DNA from: Linyphia triangularis
Taxonomy: Eukaryota > Arthropoda > Arachnida > Araneae > Linyphiidae
Direction of reading: 5' to 3'
Assembly (NCBI GenBank): GCA_963978545.1
Contig: OZ021732.1
Location: forward strand, 50,945,214-51,009,213
Length of the DNA: 64,000 bases
This document shows positions 11,430 through 23,092 of this stretch, in pieces. Position numbers and translations under genes: made by a program. The notes under the pieces were generated by a model, which had not been told where the DNA came from, did no database searches, and saw only the letters and a list, made by a program, of their open reading frames with translations. The first letter of the stretch is position 1. Each line of letters opens with the position of its first letter.

Positions 11430-12032
11430 ATTTTGATCATTTTAAGAAGTGGTGCCACTCGAATTTCACTTCCGGTCGAGTTTTTATACTAGTTCAAAAT
11501 TAGGCATAAAATGTTTGTTTTTATCAATAAAAATAGTTATACGTGGGGTTACAGCCAGATCAGGTGCTTTATAGACATGGATTATATGTTAAATTATTAG
11601 TTTTAGATGAAAGATTAAAAGAAGTAGTAAAAAACGTTCAATCGAAAGTGATTTGCCTTTTGGCCGGAAGCCTATCTATAACAGTTAAAACTGCATCCAA
11701 CAACTCAAACTTCGTTTATGAAACATGATATCATTAAAAAGATAATTTTAGTGATGTTTGATGACAAAGTAAAATTAAAAAGCTCTTTCCGGTCGAAGTT
11801 TTATACTTTTTTAAAGTTAGACTTAAAAATGCACTTTTTTAAATTATACCACCTTCATATAAACTATAAACGATCATAATTAAAAACTGTTAATACTACA
11901 TGTTGTTACATCAAATTATAAAGATGGATGTGCTGGATACAAAATGCAACATTTCAACCGGAAGTGACTGAAATTCCGACCAGAAGTCTGTTTATAAGGA
12001 ACTGACACTGCCCGTATCCCAATATAATAGCG

Positions 12033-12208
12033 CCGACCAGACGGTATAGTGGTTAGCGTGCTGGCTTCTAGACCGCGAGGTTGCGGGTTCGAGTCCCGTG
12101 TAGGCATGGGTGTTTGTAAATGTATGTTGGTTTGTTAAATGACGAAATGTTTCGGCGCATTATAGCCCTCGTGTTGCTGACGGCGCCAGATAATCTGAAT
12201 ACAACCAA
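12033..12208 (+). mobile_element. tRNA-Asp/Glu-like SINE
   Basis: Full copy with TSD CCCAATATAATAGCG (12018-12032 and 12209-12223), inserted at the boundary between two palindrome units. Confidence 0.92.
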
Positions 12209-14514
12209 CCCAATATAATAGCGCGGCTAGAGGGAAAAACTGCATTTCGTGAAACAAGTCTGTAATTGTGTATATTGATAAAAAAATATGTCATTTTGAT
12301 CATTGATGTGGAGACACTCGGATTTAACTTCAGGACGAGTTTTTATTCTAGTTCAAAGTTGGGCATAAAATGTTCGTTTTTATCAACAACAAAAAATTAT
12401 ATGTGAGATCACAGCCAAAACCATGAACTCTAAAGACACGGGTAATATTGATAAATTGTTAAATTTGGAGGAAAGATTAAAAAAAGGCTTAACAAAAGTT
12501 CAACCGGAAGTAATTTGTATTTCGACCGGAAGTCTATCTACAAAAGTCTAAACTACATCCAACAGATTAAACTACATGTATGAAACATACGCTAACAATA
12601 AAAATGAAATTTTTGTGATATATTTTATAATGAAATAAAACTAAATACCGACTTCCGGTCGAGGTTTTAGACTTCGTTAAAGTTAGACTTAAAAAATGCG
12701 CTTCTTTAAATTTTACCACCTTAATATAAAGGATCACAATTAAAAATTATTGATATTACATGTTGTTACATCAAATTATAAGGATGGATATGCTGGATGT
12801 AAAATGAAAATTTTTCAACCTGAAGTGAGTGAAATTCCAACCGGAAGTCTGCTTATAAGGAACTGATACTGCCCATATACCAATACATATAAGTATCAAA
12901 GTGACATCATCTCAGATAGCCGAAACCGAGTCTAAAATACAACTAAATATCTGAAAATATGATCAAAGAAAAAAATAACATTTTAAACTTTCGTGTCCCC
13001 TTCCCCCCTCTTCCCCTTCTAAACAAAAAAAAGGAGAGTGCGATACGAATCCCTTTGAAAATAATCTCCCGTCTTAGCCCATATTTGAAGGATTGTAACT
13101 AGTTAGTTTTATATTTTGGTTGTATTTTAATTGTATCGAAAAAAATTCTTACAAGCGAAATTCGGGTCGGAATTTTAGTCATCCGGTTGAAATGTACTAT
13201 TTTATACTTAGCATAATCATCTATCCTTCTCTGAAACATCAAATGAAATCTTTCGGCTATCTGAGACGATATCACCTTGATACATAAAGGTATTGGTATA
13301 TGGACAGTATCTGTTCCTTATAAGTAAGCTTCCAGTTGGAATTGCAGTATTTTCCGGTTGGAATTTTCCATTTCATATTCAGCATATCCATCCTTATAAT
13401 TAGATGTAAAAACATGAAGTATTCAGGGTTTTTAATAGTGACCCTTTATTTGAAGGTGGTAAAATATAAAGAAGCACATTTTTAAGTCTTTGCTTAAATA
13501 AATCTAAAACCTCGACGGGAAGCAAATTTTTAAATTTAGTTTATCATCAAAAATCACCAGAATTCCCTTTTTTAGTGATAGAATATGTTTCATACATGTA
13601 GTTTAAGCTATTAGATGCAGTTTAAGCTGTGAAAGATACGCTTCTGGTCGAAATGCATATCACTTCCGGTTGAACTTTTTTTTTTACTATTTTTTTAATC
13701 TTTCATCTAAGCCTTATAATTTAACATATTACACATGTCTATAAAGTTCATGATTTCGGCTGCGATCCCACATATAACTATTTTTATTAATAATAAGAAT
13801 GATATATTCTATATCATTGTGCAAAATTACAGACTTGTTTCACGAAATGCAGTTTTTTTCTCTCTTGAGGCTCTACTATAAGAAAAAAATCCGTATAAGC
13901 TCTGAAATTTGTGTATGCTTTGACTTCCGGTCGGAATTTCAGTCCCTTCCGGTTGAAATTTTTCATTTTAAATTTAGCATATTCATTCTTACAATTTGAT
14001 GTATAGAACATGAAAGAAGTATATTAGTTTTTAAATGTGACCCTTTATATGAAGGGGGGAATACTAAAAATGCGCATTTTTAAGCCAAACTTTGAAAAAA
14101 TGTCTAAAACTTCAACCGGAAGTAATATCCGAGTGGAATATTTCCATTTGGTACATTATCGAATTCAACCCTATTATATATTGAATGTGTTTTATGTGTG
14201 TAGTTCAAGCTGTTGTAGTCGAATAGGGATAGACTTCCGGTCAAAATTTGAACGACTTCTGGTTGAAATTTAAATTTTTTTTAATTCTTTAATACAAGCC
14301 TAACTTTTAAACATATTATAAGTGTTAATAGAGTTCATATTTTTGGCCGTGAACCTACAATTTACGCTCTATATTGAAAAAAAAGAGAGCATATTTTAGA
14401 CCCAATTTTGAAGCAGTATAAAACCTCAACCGGAAGTGAAATCCGAGTGGCCCCACTTCTTAAAATGATTAGAATGACATTATCTGTCGATGTGCAAAAT
14501 TACAGACTTGTTTC

Positions 14515-14693
14515 GCCGACCAAACGGTATATTGGTTAGCGTGCTAACCTCTAGACTACGAGGTTGCGGGTTCGAGTCCCGTGTTGGCATGGGTGTTTGT
14601 AAATGTATGTTGGCTTGTCTAATGACGAATGTTTCGGCGCATTATAGCCCTCGTGTTGCTGACGGCACTAGATAATCTGAATACAACCAACCA
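14515..14693 (+). mobile_element. tRNA-Asp/Glu-like SINE
   Basis: Full copy with TSD ACAGACTTGTTTC (14502-14514 and 14694-14706), inserted in the last palindrome unit. The A box has a T (TATTGGTTAGCG). Confidence 0.92.
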
Positions 14694-15316
14694 ACAGACT
14701 TGTTTCACGAAGTGCAGTTTTTTTCCCCTCTAGCCGCTCTACTACGTAAGAGATTTAGGAATCGGGGAAGTATCGAATCGATGGAAGCATTTGAAAAGAA
14801 ATCTGTAATCTGTGTTTTCAGGTTGGGTTGATACGGGGCCGATTGATTAGTCACAGTTGACAGTCTTTTACTGGTTGTCCAGTTGCTTGGTAAAAGTTTT
14901 AAAGCATTCGGGACTCAAATGTTGGACAGTTTCTGCCTAAAAAATCAGCGGGAAACCCATCCCTCAAATACACGTACTCGCATTACTCCAGATTTCGATC
15001 TAAAAATATACCGGCGCAGTTTTGCCCTCTTGCACAATTTTTTTTTCAATAAAACCAAATTAAAAACGATCCTTTATATTTGTAGTTGGTTGGATGGTAG
15101 TTTTCTTGAAAAAGGGCTACACGAAAGCAATACTACACCGTAACATAGTAACCTACAATATCTATATTATATAATAATATCCTGTGGTTTTGAACTTTGT
15201 CAGGTGACGACATCTAAGCTGGCATTTCTCACTCTCCATATCCATGCCTCACCATTTTTATTAATGAATGACTTTAAAGGCGGCTTCTGACAGATTAGGG
15301 ATTATACAGGAGAAGG

Positions 15317-15499
15317 TTGGTTGTTTTCAGATTATCTGGCGCCGTCAGAAACACGAGGGCTATGCTATAATGCGCCGAAACAATCGTCATTAGACAAGCC
15401 AACATACATTTACAAACACCCATGCCTAACATGGGACTCGAACCCGCAACCTCGCGGTCTAGAAGCTAGCACGCTAACCACTATACCGTTTGGTCGGCA
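15317..15499 (-). mobile_element. tRNA-Asp/Glu-like SINE
   Basis: Minus-strand copy with TSD TATACAGGAGAAGG (15303-15316 and 15500-15513). It has a small duplication in the body (CTATGCTATAATG). Confidence 0.92.
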
Positions 15500-15513
15500 T
15501 ATACAGGAGAAGG

Positions 15514-15877
15514 AAAAACCATTTTTAGCTGAAATAGAGACAAATGTCAAATGGAGAATTTAAAAGGCTACTAAGCCCCTAATAAAAGACTCAAAAATTT
15601 GATATCAAATTGTATCGAAGTATATGCCTTAGTATTTATATGAAAAAGAAAATGATGAATTTCAGGGGAAATGCAGGAGTCTCCTATTAAATCAAATTTC
15701 ATCATTCCCCCCCCCCCCCCAACTTACTCCCTTATTCATAATTTTCATTTCTTAAATTTGTTTTCATTATGATACCTTTTCAACTACCTTTGATTTTTCA
15801 TAAAATTTCAAAGATTTCATTCTGTCCATCTTATGACTCAACGGAATACTGGGTTTGATTAGCGATTGGCGACATTA
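15514..15877. other. AT-rich DNA with a C run, no gene seen
   Basis: A run of about 12 C ends at 15720. Nothing else recognised. Confidence 0.4.
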
Positions 15878-16072
15878 AGGGTTCATAACTCAGATAGCGC
15901 TAATGGTATCAGTACACTCACGCCGAGACAAGACGAGCTGCTGCGAGTAGGAGAGTGTACCCTGACTAAGGGCGGAAGAAGCCGTGAGCACCAAGTACAT
16001 CACTCTCCCACTCGCAGCGGCTCGTCTGGCTTGGCGAGAGTGTGCTGGTACCTAACAGTAGACAAACCCCTA
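15878..16072. repeat. Hairpin-forming MITE-like palindrome
   Basis: The left arm (GACGAGCTGCTGCGAGTAGG, near 15935) pairs with the right (CCACTCGCAGCGGCTCGTC, near 16008), with weaker pairing outside (CAGTACACTCACGCC against GGCGAGAGTGTGCTG). GC-rich in AT-rich DNA. TSD not clear. Confidence 0.65.
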
Positions 16073-16496
16073 GTTCTATATCAAAATTCTAAAGAAAAGC
16101 AAACGAGATAGAGAACGTCATTATCTTCACCTGTTTTTCCCTTCTTCATTCCCACCACACTATCTCTTCAATATTTGAATCTCACAAGGCGCCTGAAAGC
16201 AAGGCACGAAATGAGGAGCTACCATGCAACAACAAACGAATACACAAAAGTTCAAAATTAAATTAATAATTGATTGTATTTTTACAGCTTCATTCCTTGA
16301 AAATCGACATGTATGCAAAAAAGAACATCTCCTTACACGTGTTCCAAGCAAACACAACAATATATCCACTGCATTCTGCCTAAACCCTTGACGAGCTACG
16401 ATTGAGTCACGCGACTCAAAGTGCAGTACGTGGTTTTGTTTTTGTTGTATAATTCTTTGTTCTGTTAGAATAGAGACTACTATGATGTTATAGTCC

Positions 16497-16932
16497 AAGA
16501 GCCCAGAGCGATCAGATATAACTTATTTTCACATGGATGAAACCTTAACTACTCAGTAGCGTCTAGCGTACTTTTAATACCTGCGTGCTTGTGGAGCTTG
16601 CCCTGTGACACCTGGACAGGTACCAGGTGAGAAAGGTAACTAAAAATAAGAGTTATCTAACTGAAATTTGTATGGATGATCTTTATATATATTTTGTAGA
16701 ATATTATTCTAAACTAGTATCATAAAGTGTCAGACACTTTTCATGGACCAGAGCTTTTGTCAGACGCTTTAAAGCTCGACAAAAAATTAATGAACTTTAC
16801 TTATTTTTACATGTCTGATTTTTAAATATGTTATTAAAGCAACTATTACAAAGTTATATTTTATCAGTCAGACAAATTCGAGTGACCAAACATCCCCTAA
16901 ACACAAAAATTATTCAGCCGGGAGTGCGAGCG
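16497..16932 (+). repeat. Left terminal inverted repeat (436 bp)
   Basis: Inverted copy of 19908-20343 with only a few visible differences. Contains the small palindrome CACCTGGACAGGTACCAGGTG. Confidence 0.9.
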
Positions 16933-17068
16933 CGTGAGCACTATGCGCATGCGTCTCAAAGTAAAAAATTCAAATATATTGAAAATACTTACTAATTTCA
17001 ATCCAAGATTTTCGCATCCTTATTTCAATAAGATGAGCTTCAATATTAAGTTGTTAATTAATAAATAT

Positions 17069-18021
17069 TGTTACGAATTTTTGTATATTTGTAAATATTT
17101 CGTAGTGTTAATTTTGTAAATGAGAAGATTTATGTACATTTTGCATAAGGCAGTGCAATAGTTCGTCTTAGTTGGTTTCCTGGCAATAGGGGTGTTATCG
17201 CTTGATAATGGGTTTTACAGAGGTAACTCTGGGAAGCGAGTTTCAAGGGGCAGGGCATTTAACATTATGGTAATCGAGGTCGCGGGTTCGAGTCCCGTGT
17301 TAGGCATGGGTGTTTGTAAATGTATGTTGGCTTGTCTTATGACGAATGTTTCGGCGCATTATAGCCCTCGTGTTGCTGACTGCGCCAGATAATCTGAAAA
17401 CAACCAACATTATGGTAATGGGAATCTCGCCAAATTTAGCGAGAAATCGCCAAATGTCGCCAAATTTGGCGACCATTTGGCGACATTTTCGGTACATGTA
17501 TCCCATGTACATGTATATAGGACTTGTCGACTACTATCTGGAAAGTCCTCCAAACATCTACCTCTAGAAGTTTCAAGAAGGTTCACGTATGTTCTCAGGT
17601 CACCCTATAAAAGCTCAGGAGAGCGGGTGATGGAGTTAGTTGTCTCTCAACGTTCATTGTGAGAGCTGTATTCCTGACTTGAGTTGTTGACTGATTTTGA
17701 GTCACGGAGCTAGTTGTTAGCTGAGTCCGATAGTTGACTGAAGTCAGTTCTTGAATTTTGAGTCACTGAATTAGTTGACTGGAGATACTGAGCATTCTAA
17801 AGCGAACTGTTTTGCATTGTCTTTTACGGCGATTTAGCAGTTGTTTGTCAAGTTTTTAACTGCTGTTTTGTGGTCTATTGAGGTGAAAAGAGCTGTATTG
17901 TGTCTACTAGAACGAGAAGTTCTGGAGCTGTAAGAGAACTGTGAAGAGTTATTTTGGAATAAATTCCTGCAAGTTTTGATCTGCTTTGGCGTCAAATCTT
18001 TCGAACCCGTACAACGCAACA
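17069..18021 (+). repeat. Solo LTR, Gypsy-like, with a nested SINE
   Basis: Begins TGTTACGAATTTTTGTA and ends CGCAACA. It has a TATA box (TATAAAAG, 17606-17613) and an AATAAA (17958-17963), as expected for an LTR promoter and polyA signal. It is flanked by a 38-bp direct repeat (17031-17068 and 18022-18059), far longer than a normal LTR target duplication. Confidence 0.6.
17275..17405 (+). mobile_element. 5'-truncated tRNA-Asp/Glu-like SINE
   Basis: Starts just before the B box (GGTTCGAGTCCCG) and lacks the A box, yet has a TSD AACATTATGGTAAT (17261-17274 and 17406-17419). This is 5' truncation at insertion, as in target-primed reverse transcription. Confidence 0.9.
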
Positions 18022-18530
18022 AGATGAGCTTCAATATTAAGTTGTTAATTAATAAATATTAAAGTGAATTAATTTATTGCATGTATTTGGGATAGTGAAT
18101 ATATGAGGAGCCATTTTAATTTATAAGGAATAATCTTTATTTTATTGTAAAAAAGATACCAGTTAGAAAAATTTTAAGAAAAAATTATTCTACCAAAAAA
18201 TATATAACTATGATTAATAGGGTATTTGACACCATCAATAAATAATTACCAAATGCGGCCTATGAATAGTATTTAACGAGGTAATAATAATGCAAGCATT
18301 TTTTACTCGAAATAATTGCTCAAATTTTTATAAATCGAATTCTAAAAAATGGTTTTCTGAGCGCTTCGTCATGTGACCAGAAACGATCGCTTAAGCTCCT
18401 CCCAGAATGTGACGTCAATATTGTGGAGTGGAAGTTTGTGAACAAACAACTTCATACGTTTATTTTTAAGCTTGGTTCGTCTTTCTTCCTACTTTATGAT
18501 TAATTATGACCATTAAAGGTGAATTTTAGG

Positions 18531-18709
18531 TTGGTTGTTTTTTCAGGTTATCTGGCGCCGTCAGCAACACGAGGGCTATAATGCGCCGAAACATTCGTCA
18601 TTTGACAAGCCAACATACATTTACAAACACCCATGCCTAGCACGGGACTCGAATCCGCAACCTCACGGTCTAGAAGCTAGCACGCTAACCACTATACCGT
18701 TTGGTCGGC
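18531..18709 (-). mobile_element. tRNA-Asp/Glu-like SINE
   Basis: Full minus-strand copy with TSD GGTGAATTTTAGG (18518-18530 and 18710-18722). Confidence 0.92.
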
Positions 18710-19765
18710 GGTGAATTTTAGGAAATATTTATTTAAAGAAACTTTATTGGAAAAATGTATGACAGTTTCGTAAAGGCAGACAGTTTAAATGTATCCAAAA
18801 TAGACGCATTGATGGTGGGTTCTTTTTCAAATCCAGCGCAGTTTTTTTTTTCCTTTTCCTACTGTGTTTAGAAATGTTAAAACATCTGTGTAGATAAATA
18901 AATCGCCGTTATTATAATTTGTAGAACAAGAACTACACACTATCACAGTTATAATAATTATAAAAACATAAGCAAAATTATAGCGTTTAAAATAATCGGC
19001 TGAAGACTGAATCGGAAACCTTTTCAACTTTCAAAGTAAAAATCCGGTGTAATAATCTTGTTAACGAACTAATTTTTGACTTTGAAACGGATCATACCTT
19101 CTCATATGATGATCAAACCCAAAAATGTTGAAAAAAACATTACTTCAATTTATTTTGAATTTATTCATGGTGTACCACATCACCTAGCAGAAAGGGGAGA
19201 ATCGGAACACTCGTTATAATTTATGTCTGATCTTATTTAAACATTTACAGGGTAAAAAACAAAACAAGTATTAATGCATTGAAGTGAATAGAAACACAAG
19301 ATTACCATAAAAAAAAATGCTATAGTAAAAATCCGCCATAACTTGGAGCGGTTTTATGCAGACAATTCTAGGCGCAAAATCCTCTATATGTCAAAAATTG
19401 GAAGTTTTGCCCAAATTAGTGTTCAGCTGTTAATTGAAGTACTTGTACAGTGGGGTACAACACAGTATCGGCAAGAAATTTCCTCAAACATAATCAAAAT
19501 AACCCATTACGGCTACACAATCTCGCTTGAAACTCATTCGCGATGTTGTTTATGCAATGTTGACGTCACACAATCAGATGGATTTTTGAGCAGCGTTTTA
19601 GGGGCGGGGCTTCTGCTTGCATTTTAAAATGCGATTTTTGGCGCTTTGCGGCATTATTTTGGAAAAAGAAAAAATACGTATCTTTTATTTTGGGCATATG
19701 CTTTATTTAAAACATATTTTGAAAATTTGTCAATTGTCTCATTACAGCAAATATTTGTTTATCTC

Positions 19766-19884
19766 TTAATCATCGCAATCATCGACACAGTCATTAGAAT
19801 TTTCATCGTTCATCCAATCATGATGTTGTCCATTTAAGTCATTCTCGTCGTCATCAGTGATGTTGTCGTTGCTGGCAGCGTCCT
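19766..19884 (-). CDS. Orphan terminal exon encoding an acidic tail
   Basis: After an acceptor (ctgttttttgcag) the minus strand encodes 38 residues starting DAASNDNITDDDEND and ending CVDDCDD, then TAA; an AATAAA follows at 19701-19706. About 40% of residues are D or E. It looks like a real 3'-terminal exon, but the inverted repeat begins 23 bp upstream and leaves no room for a normal upstream coding part. It may be the last exon of a lost transposase or a captured host gene. Confidence 0.5.
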
Positions 19885-19907
19885 CTGCAAAAAACAGTTT
19901 AAAGAAG

Positions 19908-20343
19908 CGCTCGCACTCCCGGCTGAATAATTTTCGTGTTTAGGGGATGTTTGGTCACTCGAATTTGTCTGACTGATAAAATATAACTTTGTAATAGTTG
20001 CTTTAATAACATATTTAAAAATCAGACATGTAAAAATAAGTAAAGTTCATTAATTTTTTGTCGAGCTTTAAAGCGTCTGACAAAAGCTCTGGTCCATGAA
20101 AAGTGTCTGACACTTTATGATACTAGTTTAGAATAATATTCTACAAAATATATATAAAGATCATCCATACAAATTTCAGTTAGATAACTCTTATTTTTAG
20201 TTACCTTTCTCACCTGGTACCTGTCCAGGTGTCACAGGGCAAGCTCCACAAGCACGCAGGTATTAAAAGTACGCTAGACGCTACTGAGTAGTTAAGGTTT
20301 CATCCATGTGAAAATAAGTTATGTCTGATCGCTCTGGGCTCTT
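19908..20343 (-). repeat. Right terminal inverted repeat (436 bp)
   Basis: Reverse complement of 16497-16932. High arm similarity implies recent activity or gene conversion. Confidence 0.9.
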
Positions 20344-20403
20344 ACTTTATTAGTGTTGGTTTTTGAGTTCACATTTAATTATACAGTGTATTTCAGTGCT
20401 GAA

Positions 20404-20582
20404 AATTGGTTTGTGCACTCAACGACCTACTTTTTGCACAATTACGGCTAATCAGGCCGGATCCTACAGCTTAACGTGGATTCCAAATCACATCAACCCT
20501 TCATGCCTAACCCAGGATTCGAGCTCTGCACCTTTGGCATGCAAGATCAGAGATCTAACCACACAGCCATCTGGAGGGCCTA
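20404..20582 (-). mobile_element. tRNA-Ala-headed SINE
   Basis: Minus-strand copy: tail GGTTTGTGCACTCAACGACC, body, then head with CTTTGGCATGCAAGATCAGAG and CACAGCCATCTGGAGGGCC. Boundaries are approximate. Confidence 0.75.
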
Positions 20583-20640
20583 AACTTTTGGAGCATGGGC
20601 AAAGAAGAAAATACAAAAATACAGGGCTCCTTTGGATTGT

Positions 20641-20817
20641 GCCGACCAAACGGTATAATGGTTAGCGTGCTAGCTTCTAGACCGCTAGGTTGCGGGTTCG
20701 AGTCCCGTGCTAGGCATGGGTGTTTGTAAATGTATGTTGGCTTGTATAATGACGAATGTTTCGGCGCATTATAGCCCTCGTGTTGCTGACGGCACCAGAT
20801 AATCTGAAAACAACCAA
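20641..20817 (+). mobile_element. tRNA-Asp/Glu-like SINE
   Basis: Full copy with TSD CCTTTGGATTGT (20629-20640 and 20818-20829). It is followed directly by a truncated SINE of another family that ends at a third copy of the same target. Confidence 0.92.
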
Positions 20818-20829
20818 CCTTTGGATTGT

Positions 20830-20944
20830 CCCGGGTTAGGCATGGATGCTCGTTGTGGTTCGAAATGCACGTTAAGCTGTAGGTCCCGACCTGATTAGCC
20901 GTCATTGTGCATAAAAATAGGTCGTTGAGCGTACAAACCAACCA
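20830..20944 (+). mobile_element. 5'-truncated tRNA-Ala SINE sharing the target repeat
   Basis: Starts at the B-box region (CCCGGGTTAGGCATGGATG) and ends AAACCAACCAACC. It is followed by CCTTTGGAATG (20943-20953), nearly identical to the TSD of the SINE before it. Confidence 0.8.
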
Positions 20945-20953
20945 ACCTTTGGA

Positions 20954-21588
20954 ATGCAACACATTCACTCCATGTCACCATAACAACAAATGATTAAAGT
21001 GCTACGATTGTAAAATAAGTTCATACCTAAGTTTTATTGACGTAAAGATAAGATTGACGAATCAATTTCAGATCAATAACCTAACACTAAGTTAAAATCT
21101 CATGTATTTTATGTTAACATATTCAACAGTAAAGGAAAAGCGATTCATGTCAGCAATATATTTTTATGTACCCAACTAGAGTAAAAGCTACAAGGTTGCA
21201 CAATAAAGCTAAAAAGGTGAAAAAGCCTAAGATAAGCTCATGTTGAAGATCGGTATATAGTTCAATCCTATTAATGCCATGTTTTCATTAAAGTTAAAGT
21301 AGTAGTCTGTATAACAAAATTATAAAATTGGATTAAATTAAATTATATTCCCCGGCCAAAAGAAAACATATCCCAACATTGTTCATGAAAAAGCAAGCAT
21401 ATCTTCCCTGTCCAAATAACAACAACAACAAAATCATCTCTGTAATTAATGTTTCTTAACTAAGTACTAATTATATTCCTGTACAAAAATATCTTCAAAT
21501 ATTAAAGTTGGATGTTTTTTTGAGTTTTGACCACGCTTTTTTAGGGTGGACTTGTTTGCTTTTGCATGGTATCCTCAAATTATTATCG
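20954..21588. other. AT-rich intron DNA, nothing recognised
   Basis: Contains a short AAC tract near 21418. No repeat or coding sequence recognised. Confidence 0.4.
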
Positions 21589-21592
21589 TTAA

Positions 21593-21805
21593 CCCTTTGC
21601 ACTCCAGGACTTTTTTGCGAGGAGAGACCAGCAACTTGAGACGTTTCCCGCAATTTTTGGTTGGTTCGCGTTTACAGATCCGCTTCAAAGAAACTAAACA
21701 CAGTCATTGACCTTGCATCGCATTTCCGCATCAAACCTAGTGGTCCTCTCGAGTTGCCGCATCAAATCGTGTGGTGAGTGAGAGTCAACTCTGGAGTGCA
21801 AAGGG
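21593..21805. mobile_element. TTAA MITE, CCCTTTGCACTC family
   Basis: CCCTTTGCACTCCAGGACTT to CTCTGGAGTGCAAAGGG with TTAA at 21589-21592 and 21806-21809. It lies in opposite internal orientation to the other copies. Confidence 0.85.
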
Positions 21806-21963
21806 TTAACTGTAGTTGGTTGAAATATCATTCTATCGAGTTTCTGTATCCATTAGAACTTACGCTAAGAAGGAGTAATGACACGCTGAACTAACTTTTA
21901 GCACTATTGCTCTTCGTTAAGTGATCAGATCAGTCTGAACTGATCTGATTAAGGAATAATTAA

Positions 21964-22167
21964 CCATTTGCACTCCAGCGGCTCCTCTCAGGCGACACAC
22001 GATTGGATGCCGAAACACGAGAGGACCTCTAGGTTCGATGCGGAAATTTGATGCAAGGCCAATGACTGTGTTTAGTTTCCATGAAGAAAATCCGTAAACG
22101 CCAACCGAACCTAAAATGATTCGAGTTGCTGGTCCCTCTGCGCGAGAAAGGCCTGGAGTGCAAAGGG
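21964..22167. mobile_element. TTAA MITE, CCCTTTGCACTC family
   Basis: Inverted ends (CCATTTGCACTCCAG, CTGGAGTGCAAAGGG) with TTAA at 21960-21963 and 22168-22171, only 150 bp from the preceding copy. Confidence 0.85.
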
Positions 22168-22171
22168 TTAA

Positions 22172-22636
22172 TAAACCATTTTTCGAGAGTATTGCATTGA
22201 TGATTGAGGTGTATTGCGAAACTGAATTTTTTTTTATATTGAGCCTCCACTGTTAAAATACTAATCTAATATTCCAGTAAAAATGCACTAGTTTTGGGAC
22301 ACACGAAAGTAACACAAATAATTCGGTTGTTTTATTTGTATCTACAATTGCATTATAGTAACACCCACTAAGTTAGATCAGACCATGCCTTTAAACCGAT
22401 ACTTTTAAATTTCAACTTAATGACTCTTTTCCATTCAGATTGGATTTTCAGAAGGCAAGAGCAACACTGCACTAAAATATCGTCACAAAAAGATTCCGAA
22501 TTCATAGCTAAAAAGAAATGACTTTTCTGAAGGTTTTTGAAGTAAAATCTTCTCCCCATTTACGTCTCTAATGAAAGAAACCCCTGAAAATTTCCAACTG
22601 AAAGCCTTGATTGTTTGTAACAATCGCATGCCAACT

Positions 22637-22677
<41 letters not shown>

Positions 22678-23092
22678 CTGCTAATTATAGAGCACTAACG
22701 AGGAGATTCAATCCTAACTTCTAATTTTGGACTTCTATATAACTTTAAAAATAAAAAACAAAAAATTGAACGCTCCAATGTTGAGGACGTTAAATATTAC
22801 ACGGTCAAGGTCCCGTCGAGGAACGGACACGTTTAAAATGGAATAATATGTATTATGAATGGGGATGTACATGATACCAATTTTGATCAAAAAAGAAATT
22901 TGCTCCAAAATTTTGGGAATTTCTCTCAAACATAGGTATTGGTTAAAGTCAGTCTTTGGGAGGAATTTCATTATAGTAACACATGTGGACTAGATGGTCA
23001 AGGATGCGTTTACTCATCGTATACAAAAACACGCGACGAACACTAAGAATAGAGCGACCAGCTCGAATCCTTTTGATTCGCTGAATCGGTAG
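22172..23092. other. AT-rich intron DNA with a T36 run
   Basis: A homopolymer T run spans 22639-22674. No gene or repeat family recognised. Confidence 0.4.

Larger units (their letters stand above)
11154..14744. repeat. 3.6-kb imperfect palindrome of four repeat units
   Basis: Two diverged units of about 0.7-0.9 kb in plus orientation (from 11154 and 12225) face two in minus orientation (ending 13870 and 14744) around a 330-bp spacer (12924-13253). Outer ends TAGTAGAGCGGCTAGA and its complement match. Each unit repeats ACTGCATTTCGTGAAACAAGTCTG and many CCGGAAGT motifs. No coding sequence. Likely a foldback DNA element; family unknown. Confidence 0.75.
16497..20343. mobile_element. 3.85-kb element with 436-bp terminal inverted repeats
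   Basis: The left arm 16497-16932 and right arm 19908-20343 are nearly identical inverted copies (outer end AAGAGCCCAGAGCGATCAGA, inner end GGGAGTGCGAGCG). Between them lie a solo LTR, two SINEs and a minus-strand terminal exon. No transposase was recognised, so it is non-autonomous or gutted. TSD not resolved. Confidence 0.85.

Noticed and set aside
11460..14450. Cluster of ETS-type binding sites (CCGGAAGT)
   Set aside because: The motif repeats because the palindrome's units repeat; there is no independent sign of regulation.
20555..20968. 137-codon minus-strand frame
   Set aside because: It reads through two SINEs; similar 'CLTRDSNPQPRGLEASTLT' frames recur at every SINE copy.
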